Shown: piece by piece, positions 15,601 through 19,990 of the stretch
Layout: the number at the start of each line of letters is the position of its first letter
How positions within the stretch are numbered: the first letter of the stretch is position 1
DNA from: Balneola sp.
Lineage (GTDB): Bacteria > Bacteroidota > Rhodothermia > Balneolales > Balneolaceae
Direction of reading: 5' to 3'
NCBI GenBank assembly: GCA_002730655.1
Contig: PCAT01000004.1
Span: 3,565-23,554 of the forward strand
Length of the DNA stretch: 19,990 nt
Program-made: the position numbers and the translations under genes
Notes under the pieces: model-generated
Seen by the model: only the letters and a program-made list of their open reading frames with translations
Database searches by the model: none
What the model was told of the DNA's origin: nothing

Positions 15601-16891
15601 CAATCGATCCGGCCCCCGGAGGTAAACCGGCATTAGGGTCATAGCTATTTGGTTCTAACCCGTCAAACCACTGATTGGGCGCCACTTGTGTTGGATCAGT
15701 TACCTGTGGATCGCCAGCTTTTATATCTGGAACATTATACGCATACATTACCATAGATGTTCTTGGTCCTTGTGCTGGATTAGTATGAATATGACTTGTA
15801 CTAGTTAATCTTAGATTATCTTTAATTTTCCCGAATTTTGAATCTGCTGGAAAGTTATTTCCAGAATAATCTTGAAAAAAAGGTAGAGATGAGTTATACT
15901 GTGGATAGGTAAAGGGGTTTTGTGCTTCCCCTGGATTAACAGCGTTAATATCATTTGAACTAGGATCCCAATTATTTTGAGATATTGTTAATGAAGCCGC
16001 TCCAACAAATTTACCTGGTGCATTTCTTTCTCTTATGACGCCGAAAGGATTAGCGTTGTTTTTTGTGAATCCTGGAAAAGGATTTGCGTAGGAAGACCCA
16101 ATTTTTACATCAAATATGGAATCTGATGACGAAATATTTAAATTGGGTAAAAGCTCATTAGTTCCAGTTATTAATGTAGCATCATTTTGTGAACTATCAT
16201 AAGCACGATAGCTCCTCAATTGTTGAAAATTATCTGTTCTTAAAAATATATTTTTATTTCCACTACCATCTTCAGCACCAAAACCTCCTCCCAAATTAGC
16301 ACTAGCATCATAGTATCCTGCTACTGAAGGAATAGGTCCTGGTATAGCACCAAAAGGTTTAATCAAATAATTAGGTCTATTACCAGGAAGTGGTGTATCA
16401 CCTATATGAGGTTGCATTAAAATAGATGGACCTCTTCTATCGATACCTGAACCGCTTAAATCGGTAGGATTAACATTTGGATGGTCTATAGGACCTTTAA
16501 GTTTTACAATAACATTCTGCCATACTCCAGATGGATCAGTAGGTCCTTGTGGTCCAGTTGCTGGATCTGTAATATAATCAACCCCGGACCCAAAATCATA
16601 GAATGCTCCAGCATTTGTTAAATTAGGATTTCCAATTCGTGTATGTGCTCTTTGTAATCCACTAGCATCTACATATGTAAATTCAAAATTACCAGACAAA
16701 TCGGCTCCGGCTGGGCCGGTTGCTCCGGCTGGTCCAGGTACACCAGGTGGTCCTGCTGGACCAGGTGCTCCTGCTGGTCCAGTAGATCCATTTTCTCCCC
16801 TAGTACTACAACCATCAAAGCCATCGCTGTCTATTTGTGTTGTTCTGGCTCGAACTGTTCTATTATAGTTTCCGTAACTTGTGTAAGACAT
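9671..16891 (-). CDS. Giant modular collagen-like fibre protein with uncharged GPQ/GAQ tracts
   Basis: A 2406-residue protein, probably a second trimeric surface fibre of the virion. A short collagen tract (residues 32-64) leads into a large, unrecognised N-terminal region (about 65-588). That region ends in 'NDGDVMTWDNNEQAW', a phrase like those in phage tail proteins. Four collagen tracts (749-869, 1453-1605, 1739-1795, 2109-2147) separate beta domains: module A copies at about 589-748, 1606-1738, 1797-1925 and 1935-2108, and two C1q/TNF-like domains at about 870-1160 and 1181-1450, both closing with ITELGG or IKEIGG. The last 258 residues are a distinct beta domain without an S74 motif, which may serve as tip or receptor binder (inference). 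The four internal tracts are almost free of charged residues and mostly carry Pro at X and Gln at Y. The ATG follows TATATAGTATAAGGC. No signal peptide is seen. Confidence 0.93.
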   Translation of the reverse strand: MSYTSYGNYNRTVRARTTQIDSDGFDGCSTRGENGSTGPAGAPGPAGPPGVPGPAGATGPAGADLSGNFEFTYVDASGLQRAHTRIGNPNLTNAGAFYDFGSGVDYITDPATGPQGPTDPSGVWQNVIVKLKGPIDHPNVNPTDLSGSGIDRRGPSILMQPHIGDTPLPGNRPNYLIKPFGAIPGPIPSVAGYYDASANLGGGFGAEDGSGNKNIFLRTDNFQQLRSYRAYDSSQNDATLITGTNELLPNLNISSSDSIFDVKIGSSYANPFPGFTKNNANPFGVIRERNAPGKFVGAASLTISQNNWDPSSNDINAVNPGEAQNPFTYPQYNSSLPFFQDYSGNNFPADSKFGKIKDNLRLTSTSHIHTNPAQGPRTSMVMYAYNVPDIKAGDPQVTDPTQVAPNQWFDGLEPNSYDPNAGLPPGAGSIGPYSHTVGGAGIVLEPSGNTLLNPKIQRDGRETEYVLNFYVKSGGAPEILAGGIPTGVAEPGGDWQELGNNMTPQMTIRNRGRVDVNVPVKWHTNETPQFGPAILDTEAQPGSPGGYRKAKFQGPINAPTVNDGDVMTWDNNEQAWINKPGSAVGIGKMQYEYKLDNINSGVTWGTPGIPYTALNEKGIRFNVDISANYGGLSDITTVLLYKDDFDGENPHNFLREINQNGSFIKGTMHLDNPSINNASTNGDDGMIFFIIGVQPKNIGDGNENFGPANNPNTDIVWYQIKVQFVSAGLNWFTAFADGENLGVDLYLSGQKGDSGTTGPDGPQGPQGPQGAQGPQGAQGPQGAQGPQGAQGPQGAQGPQGAQGPQGAQGPQGPQGPQGAQGPQGAQGPQGAQGPQGPQGPQGAQGPQGAQGPQGAQGVQGPQGPPGVPGKALLVSKSSTLTQFTASPIGQPYTTKKTNPNATIYSTVLSFLFDDPQIWTVWTNTANPTTNLATYLGTQASPPVALAGSITKLVSSNDTDVFEGDWEEEYLPWGFYQTTTYPSPLDPTTSTTGAEGIKTTNNIGGGTSLSDLTDNFAFKGAQANVLIVPRNMNAMINFGGRIQIGNLNTGTQEFRGDEVHFMIYKCDAALANDRFDFNVWQRIHHCWVSVNNEPQPGNATINPMLQIDGETEMVGKLVRLREGDRLCVLLTRDHPDAGDNQSSVSTMPHSTLSITELGGGGDGPQGPSGPQGPPGTPGPGAAMRIRLPITNASEAVAEGDGGNGNGNSTNCYEQRIPQVANGNSQNALENGPAFLLNNQFHAANATPTGQYVVIKYSTVDFGVDPAAPTIGPIGGQEPFSVVVNNGPYNDAIGNDPNMPYTFPSSPGNSYENAINTAAANVYYIHFNRDMRIEVTYSTTIRGGADNECEYTIFTGLFKWSNLAQFAQNGDMLKGSEVAANLSRSNGDSTNGQINMKATCTGSYVLDVKNNDRIQVRCRAFKAFAGPTSASAPPTVLYLTQPSFLEIKEIGGAVGPAGNDGSQGPTGQQGPQGPQGPQGPQGPQGQQGPQGAQGPQGAQGPQGAQGPQGAQGPQGAQGPQGAQGPQGPQGPQGPQGAQGPQGPQGPQGPQGPQGPQGPQGPQGPQGAQGPQGPQGPQGAQGPQGPQGAQGAQGPQGPTGPTGYDGNSDMWKGDNINSGTQPDLSSFKLIDNSNPPIGAPTTQYSDAVKIHVNQFNNGGVNFGAWIQEIDPGDILWFRNYNNIQDAAYFKATSLPLFINAGGHYQIEVDYISSNSSIPNYTVGGNYLFGYVKSGSGSGGGSGSQGPQGPQGPQGPQGPQGPQGPQGPQGPQGPQGPQGPQGPQGPQGSQGSIGFDGNSSMWTYSNQIGIGAGEFAVGTGLFGLTNTATKSAVNGIRINIEDNVTVSPELKQWLLFCDVGSIIYIRRVNFIQEVAYYQVTNRIDSFNTGQEVKYLVTYIDGDGDPITPPGIPGEDTFQVNEDYYIGYINTSTNSPNNGARWASNSNNAALTGRGQFALVSSVTATNNRPGWQDVDGITVHQYCMPFTPNTGATPTTDMTAWINSIRPNSLITIRQKANPNNFGVYRVNGANWGQTTVAGGNAYKNDLVYISSSNTGAGVPIPPNTTPTTPPGFMVQDHAAGSIDPTSGGVPATPLGINDGFFYEYEISFSSSGPEGPTGPQGPQGPQGPQGPQGPQGPQGPQGPTGPGNDGTMTISFVKNLSGKDTRWLAGHEPPRFPPSAVGGDYHTLAGRPDRAWPEYFEFLFPSAYGSLALASPALLPSAFPLSDDNPANNLHVTGNVRDLPYLGPKMNFANRTYHNSIYGYRVPTSGKLLGFTVDFCETPNDGVFQVFYWKPSTRDDGTSSSNNGTADFALGGPIVCKNNEMKFASGATLFKRGEELKIQPGGYIFAVSDNSAATTFDSNGNPVDRVYAQDFQDQVNNGWIAASPPFWSAPKGQTHITVYCRFDTN
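10451..10567 (-). repeat. Collagen-like tract 4 (GPQ) of the 2406-residue protein
   Basis: Thirteen triplets, nearly all Gly-Pro-Gln, residues about 2109-2147, joining the last module A to the C-terminal domain. Confidence 0.9.
11513..11677 (-). repeat. Collagen-like tract 3 (GPQ) with Gly/Ser hinge
   Basis: About 18 triplets, residues 1739-1795, preceded by a flexible Gly/Ser hinge (KSGSGSGGGSGS) and followed by the GFDGNSSMW joint into a module A copy. Confidence 0.9.
12083..12535 (-). repeat. Collagen-like tract 2 (about 50 GPQ/GAQ triplets)
   Basis: The longest tract in the window, residues 1453-1605, without a single phase break. At DNA level it is a 9-base tandem repeat in which mainly silent bases vary, and it is locally G+C-rich in an A+T-rich genome. 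The repeat keeps four other reading frames open, giving false genes. Confidence 0.95.
14285..14647 (-). repeat. Collagen-like tract 1 (about 40 GPQ/GAQ triplets) with internal 126-base duplication
   Basis: Residues 749-869. A 56-base stretch at 14394-14449 recurs identically at 14520-14575, 126 bases (14 triplets) away, including the rare GCGCC spelling. This suggests a recent unequal exchange or slippage. Confidence 0.95.
16700..16798 (-). repeat. N-terminal collagen-like tract (GPA/GPP type)
   Basis: Eleven triplets, residues 32-64 (GSTGPAGAPGPAGPPGVPG...). Unlike the downstream tracts it is rich in Ala, with Pro at both X and Y positions, so it may have a separate origin or function such as trimer nucleation. 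Confidence 0.9.
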
Positions 16892-16902
16892 GCCTTATAC
16901 TA

Positions 16903-16936
16903 TATAAGTATAAAAATGTATTTTTTTATACATATA
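16903..16936 (-). terminator. Imperfect palindrome upstream of the first fibre gene
   Basis: GTATAAAAA (16908-16916) pairs with TTTTTATAC (16923-16931) around a 6-base loop. After one A/A mismatch, four more base pairs follow on the outside. It lies downstream of the stop of the 16954-17340 gene, so it is a candidate transcript end for that gene. Confidence 0.45.
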
Positions 16937-16953
16937 AATTGTTAAATAATAAA

Positions 16954-17340
16954 TTATAGACATTTACAATTTCTAAATGTTGTTCTGGCTTTAGAAATCC
17001 ATATATTAATCTGTGCTTGTGTAATTAAATTAGCTTGAATAGTGCCATTAGGTCCAAAAAAATCACATAAATTATCTCTTTTCTTTTTTGCGTCTTCATC
17101 TTGTTTTTTAAATAATAATGCTATAGTAAAATTAGTAAATGCTGTTTCTATTACACCAACTCCATTAATGGTTGTAGTTGGATCAATATATCCAATTTCT
17201 GTTGGTTGTAAAACAATTCCTTTATAAATGGCATATCCTAAATTATAATATCTATCGCCGTGTCTTCTACTAATATAATCACCATAATCAAAATATTGAT
17301 CTCTAGATGTATCAATTGGATTTAAGTTAAGTCCGCTCAT
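16954..17340 (-). CDS. Unrecognised small protein, probable late gene
   Basis: A 128-residue protein starting at ATG 17340 directly after TATTATATAA. It begins MSGLNLNPIDTSRDQYFDYGDYISRR and has a hydrophobic middle (ETAFTNFTIALLFKK, about residues 64-78) too short for a confident membrane span. A Lys/Asp/Glu-rich helix and a C-terminal RNCKCL follow. No known domain or catalytic motif is visible. It lies in a row of small genes next to the fibre genes with matching upstream elements, so a virion role is plausible. Protein-like composition and clean spacing to both neighbours support it as a real gene. Confidence 0.75.
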   Translation of the reverse strand: MSGLNLNPIDTSRDQYFDYGDYISRRHGDRYYNLGYAIYKGIVLQPTEIGYIDPTTTINGVGVIETAFTNFTIALLFKKQDEDAKKKRDNLCDFFGPNGTIQANLITQAQINIWISKARTTFRNCKCL

Positions 17341-17368
17341 TTATATAATACATTTATATTATATAAAT
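17339..17368 (-). terminator. 12-bp perfect palindrome that fills the gap between two genes
   Basis: ATTTATATAATA (17339-17350) and TATTATATAAAT (17357-17368) are perfect reverse complements with a 6-base loop. The left arm overlaps the ATG of the 16954-17340 gene and the right arm reaches the last base of the upstream gene's stop codon. The same bases hold the TATTATATAA element before the ATG, so promoter and 3'-end signal seem to be one structure. Confidence 0.5.
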
Positions 17369-17736
17369 TACATACCACCGTAAGGTCCTATTGGGCGCTG
17401 TCCTTTTTGGATAACTAGCGGTTCAGGAACAAAAATACGAGGTGTTTTAAAAAATTCTTGAGTCTCTAATTTATTCAAACTAGGAACAAATTTTGTATGT
17501 TTTTTTGTTAAGTCTATTTGTTTAATACCGAATAAATTACTTTCAATATTTGCTGTATTATTAGACAATACATTATCGTAGTAACCAGCACTCATATTAC
17601 CAGCGTTTATTCCTAAACCTGGTAACTTATTAATTTGTGGAACTCTAGAATTTTTATAATGTAAATATAGTTGCTGATTACAGAAAGCTTTTTGCTCTAG
17701 ACAATACTCTCCAGGTGAATTTTTAAGTGACGCCAT
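17368..17736 (-). CDS. Unrecognised small protein, possible virion component
   Basis: A 122-residue protein. The N-terminus (SPGEYCLEQKAFCNQQLYLHYKNSR) has two Cys and several Tyr. The middle is rich in Asn and Gly (GLGINAGNMSAGYYDNVLSNN) and the C-terminus is Pro-rich (TPRIFVPEPLVIQKGQRPIGPYGGM). No membrane span or signal peptide is seen. The style, short with Pro/Gly-rich ends and few charges, resembles the protein at 18153-18722 and is common for minor virion proteins of large algal viruses, but I cannot name a family. ATATATA directly precedes the ATG. It begins 7 bases after the stop of the upstream gene. Confidence 0.8.
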   Translation of the reverse strand: MASLKNSPGEYCLEQKAFCNQQLYLHYKNSRVPQINKLPGLGINAGNMSAGYYDNVLSNNTANIESNLFGIKQIDLTKKHTKFVPSLNKLETQEFFKTPRIFVPEPLVIQKGQRPIGPYGGM

Positions 17737-17742
17737 TATATA

Positions 17743-18123
17743 TTAATTATTATTATTATTTTTTAAAACTTTTATAAATTTTTCATAGATAATATCACTT
17801 ATTGATGTTGATTGTTCTAATTCAGCAATACAAGTATGAAAATAATAAAAATATTCAAATGAAAATAATAATGTAAATAAATCATCAAAATTATTAAATA
17901 AAAAGCTATATTTATTAGTTTCTTTCAACAGATGTAATATTGCTATAATTTGTGGATTTTCTTTGTATTTACTGTATAATTCTTTAATAGTAGACATCAT
18001 TTTTTCATGGTCATAATTTTCTATATCAAACGCTTTTAAGAGTTCTTTTCTATACAAATTATCTTGTTTGTGTTCGTTAGATGAAATATCTAAATAGGTG
18101 CAGTAAAATGAATAATTATACAT
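17743..18123 (-). CDS. Unrecognised small helical protein
   Basis: A 126-residue protein, mostly helical in character, with an unusual Phe/Tyr-rich patch (FNNFDDLFTLLFSFEYFYYFH, about residues 76-96) and a low-complexity Asn run at the very end, encoded by AAT repeats. No known motif. The start at 18123 is the only ATG consistent with the gap to the gene upstream (29 bases). Its neighbours on both sides look like virion genes, but no function can be assigned. Confidence 0.75.
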   Translation of the reverse strand: MYNYSFYCTYLDISSNEHKQDNLYRKELLKAFDIENYDHEKMMSTIKELYSKYKENPQIIAILHLLKETNKYSFLFNNFDDLFTLLFSFEYFYYFHTCIAELEQSTSISDIIYEKFIKVLKNNNNN

Positions 18124-18152
18124 ATGTTTATAATTATTTATTTATTTTTAAA

Positions 18153-18722
18153 TTAATGTTTGTCAAAATAATCTTGATCTCTAGATAACTCACGAGAAGG
18201 TAAACCGCCTCTTATCCACCCTTCAGCTGCAATTCCTTCACAAAGGTTTGCTGGATTTTGTATGGAAGCTTTTAAAGCAGGGACTAAATCTTGGTTAGGT
18301 CGAATTGACTTTTCCATAATAGTTTTACATGATTTTTTGTCTTCATTATATACTCCCTGTTGTAATTGTGACTCTTTAACAGGCATAGATGGGCCTCTTC
18401 CTAAAAAGGGCACAGTTAAAAAGGGTCTTTCCTGTAAGCTAATTCTACATTTTGGATTAGTTTGGATAGAACCGATTAAAAGTTTAGAGTTAGTATCAAT
18501 ATTGCATCCTCCTAATCCACACTGATGAGAACCATTATAAAATATATTAGGTTGAGATGTAGCAAAATTAATAGATGAAGCCATACCACAATTTTTAGCG
18601 AAATAACTTTGAACGGAATAAGATCCATAATTTTCGTTTTGCATTTCTCTTTCAGAGACACCACATACATCATCTCCAATTCTACTTAAACTATCGAATG
18701 TATAACTATGAACGCTGGACAT
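18153..18722 (-). CDS. Conserved large-DNA-virus protein, probable minor virion protein
   Basis: I chose the start at 18722 (MSSVHSYTFDSL..., 189 residues). A longer frame reaches 18851, but its extra 43 residues run into the upstream gene, while this ATG sits just after AAAATATAT. Key segments are 'CRISLQERPFLTVPFLGRGPSMPVKESQLQQG' (about residues 98-129, written here across the match) and, near the end, 'LCEGIAAEGWIRGGLPSRELSRDQDYF'. I recognise both segments from proteins found across algal and amoebal giant viruses, but I cannot give a certain name or biochemical role. Several Cys residues in 'CGLGGCNIDTNSKL' could form a disulfide or bind metal. No membrane span. Its place next to the membrane protein and the fibre genes suits a virion component. 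Confidence 0.85.
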   Translation of the reverse strand: MSSVHSYTFDSLSRIGDDVCGVSEREMQNENYGSYSVQSYFAKNCGMASSINFATSQPNIFYNGSHQCGLGGCNIDTNSKLLIGSIQTNPKCRISLQERPFLTVPFLGRGPSMPVKESQLQQGVYNEDKKSCKTIMEKSIRPNQDLVPALKASIQNPANLCEGIAAEGWIRGGLPSRELSRDQDYFDKH

Positions 18723-18742
18723 ATATATTTTACTTAAGATTA

Positions 18743-18762
18743 TATATTTTAAATAAAATATA
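18743..18762 (-). terminator. Short A/T hairpin after the membrane protein gene
   Basis: TATATTTT (18743-18750) pairs with AAAATATA (18755-18762) around an AAAT loop, three bases after the stop codon. A competing pairing with the TAAAATATA-type sequence near the next ATG is also possible. Candidate transcript 3' end. Confidence 0.4.
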
Positions 18763-18765
18763 GAA

Positions 18766-19395
18766 TTATTGAATAGAACCACTATTTTTTTCACACATAA
18801 ATTCATCTCCTTCTTTACATGAAGCCATATTACCATAACAAAATTCAGCAAATTCTTTTTGATTATTTGGAATATTTGTGTTTGGTGTGCTATAAAAATT
18901 TCTTAAAGAATTTTGAAATGTTAAATTATCTCCTAAATTTTTATATAATTTTTCATCACTTCTACTTTTTTTTGTTGCGTCGTCTAAAACTTCTTCATTA
19001 TAAATTGGTGCTGCTGGTTTTCTTTCTGGATTATCTTTGTATTCATTAATTAATACATTCATAAATGGATTTTTCTTTGTAGGCATAGTAAATTCTTCAT
19101 TTAATAATTCTTCAAATTCTTCTTTATTTATTTTTATGTCTAAATTTTCCATACCTTCTTTTGAATGACTTTTGGATTTATGTATCATTACTAAAACAAC
19201 AATAGAAACAGCTGCACTTACAATAATATAACTTGATCTGGTCAATAAAAATCCTAAAATAGCCAATATTAATATTAATCTGGTTATAGCATTTAGTTTT
19301 CTAGCTAAATCAAAATTGTTTTGAGGCCATATTTCTGTTATTTGATTTTTATTTAATAAAACATTTGGATTGTCTAACCAAAAACTAGTATTCAT
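18766..19395 (-). CDS. Conserved viral membrane protein, DUF5762-like
   Basis: A 209-residue protein. It opens with 'SFWLDNPNVLLNKNQITEIWP' and 'ARKLNAITRLILILAILGFLLT', and has two hydrophobic segments at about residues 39-52 and 55-71, compatible with a membrane hairpin. A long, charged tail follows. The tail ends in 'RNFYSTPNTNIPNNQKEFAEF' (from residue 165) and three Cys (186, 193, 201) around CKEGDEF. This layout, with spans near the N-terminus and the RNFY-TPNT signature near the end, is one I know from a family of unknown function conserved in algal and amoebal giant viruses. It is probably an inner-membrane virion protein (inference). TATACTATATAAC directly precedes the ATG. Confidence 0.88.
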   Translation of the reverse strand: MNTSFWLDNPNVLLNKNQITEIWPQNNFDLARKLNAITRLILILAILGFLLTRSSYIIVSAAVSIVVLVMIHKSKSHSKEGMENLDIKINKEEFEELLNEEFTMPTKKNPFMNVLINEYKDNPERKPAAPIYNEEVLDDATKKSRSDEKLYKNLGDNLTFQNSLRNFYSTPNTNIPNNQKEFAEFCYGNMASCKEGDEFMCEKNSGSIQ

Positions 19396-19410
19396 GTTAT
19401 ATAGTATAAA
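19396..19410 (-). promoter_or_regulatory. TATACTATATAAC element before the membrane protein gene
   Basis: On the minus strand the ATG at 19395 is directly preceded by TTTATACTATATAAC, nearly the same as the TTATATAAC before the ATG at 9621. This is the clearest pair of the A/T initiator-like elements in the window. Unlike most other gaps of this size, this one has no clear inverted repeat. Confidence 0.4.
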
Positions 19411-19420
19411 TAGTTATTTT

Positions 19421-19990
19421 TTAATTTGCATTCTTCTTCTTTTTTTTCCTTTTCTTTTTCTTTTTATTATTTTTTCTACTAGATTTTTCTACTGGTTCAT
19501 CTCCTCTAAATACCATTTGTTGATATTGTTGTTGTTGTTTTGATTGTGCCTGTGCTTGTGCTTTTTCTTTTCTTCGTTGTTCTAGTTTTCTTAGCATTCG
19601 TTCTTTTTGTGATGCTACTCTAATATTTTGCTTCATTCGTGCTTGCATAGCATTTACATTAATTTTTCCTGCTCCAGTTACACCTGGAATTCCCATTTTT
19701 GATAATAAGCTATCCATATTTTTCATACCAGGCATATTTTTCATTTTTTCCATTAATTCACTTGCTTCTTTCATTAATTCACTTTCTTTAATTTCTCCTG
19801 ATTTCAACTTTTGATCTAGTTTTGAACCAACATTTTTAACCATATTCATTAATTTACCGGGATTCTTAAAAAGTTTTTGAAACACTTCTCCTACATTAGT
19901 AGCACCTTCCATGTCTACATTCAACTCTTCTGCTGTTTCAGCTGCAATCTCATGTGCTAGCCGTCCTAATTTACCATCTAATAATCCACT
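19421..19990 (-). CDS. Conserved large-DNA-virus protein with Met-rich middle and Lys-rich tail, cut by the window edge
   Basis: The frame stays open to the right end of the window (first residues S-G-L-L-D-G-K-L-G-R-L-A-H-E-I-A), so the start is missing. A TTG at 19922-19924 is not the true start. The 189 visible residues contain 'NPGKLMNMVKNVGSKLDQKLKSGEIKESELMKEASELMEKMKNMPGMKNMDSLLSKMG', a pattern I have seen in conserved hypothetical proteins of many algal and amoebal giant viruses. A Gln/Ala-rich helix follows, then a very basic end (KKKKKRKKKKK). The Met-rich helices vaguely recall the signal-recognition-particle M domain, but I do not claim homology. The basic tail suggests nucleic acid or acidic-protein binding. 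Role unknown. Confidence 0.85.
   Translation of the reverse strand, partial: SGLLDGKLGRLAHEIAAETAEELNVDMEGATNVGEVFQKLFKNPGKLMNMVKNVGSKLDQKLKSGEIKESELMKEASELMEKMKNMPGMKNMDSLLSKMGIPGVTGAGKINVNAMQARMKQNIRVASQKERMLRKLEQRRKEKAQAQAQSKQQQQYQQMVFRGDEPVEKSSRKNNKKKKKRKKKKKNAN

Noticed and set aside
18723..18851. Longer version of the 18153-18722 protein starting at 18851 with a hydrophobic leader.
   Set aside because: The extra part lies inside and against the upstream membrane-protein gene. The leader is a by-product of A/T-rich sequence, and the ATG at 18722 has a matching upstream element.
19720..19780. Met-rich helix resembling the RNA-binding M domain of SRP54.
   Set aside because: Only a short phrase (MKNMPGMKNM) resembles it and the rest of the M-domain layout is missing.

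Overview
The window looks like a piece of a large DNA virus genome of the Nucleocytoviricota, most likely an Imitervirales (Mimivirus-like) or related alga-infecting marine virus. The evidence is a very A+T-rich background, intron-less genes packed 6 to 60 bases apart, A/T-only intergenic palindromes like the Mimivirus 3'-end hairpins, and several small proteins of families I know only from such viruses (the two-membrane-span protein at 18766-19395, the 'RPFLTVPFLGRG' protein at 18153-18722, and the Met/Lys-rich protein at the right edge). The virus and its host cannot be named from the sequence.

Layout. Left (1-1001, plus strand): the 3' end of an unrecognised gene, then a complete staphylococcal-nuclease-type enzyme. 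All other genes are on the minus strand. The nuclease meets the first of them tail to tail, with both stop codons in one TTAA. Reading right to left along the minus strand: a truncated Met/Lys-rich conserved protein (19421-19990), a small membrane protein, a probable virion protein, three small unrecognised proteins, a 2406-residue collagen-like protein (9671-16891), a second collagen-like protein of 2336 residues with a self-cleaving S74 chaperone end (2611-9621), a 239-residue protein with a phage-structural-type N-terminus, a 2-oxoglutarate/iron oxygenase, and a small F-box-like zinc protein.

Together, positions 1879-16891 look like a surface-fibre locus. Two very long proteins alternate Gly-X-Y triple-helix tracts with globular beta domains. 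These include ten copies of a module (A) that I associate with marine phage tail fibres, three copies of a second module (B), a blue-copper-type cupredoxin domain, and C1q/TNF-like domains. One fibre would be matured by an S74 intramolecular chaperone. The neighbouring oxygenase is a candidate modifier, though nothing in the sequence proves that link. The right-hand cluster (16954-19990) is probably expressed with the fibres as late virion genes, because most of these genes carry a TATATA-type element directly before the ATG.

No gene-free stretch exceeds 65 bases. I saw no tRNA, rRNA, CRISPR array, transposon, intron or intein.
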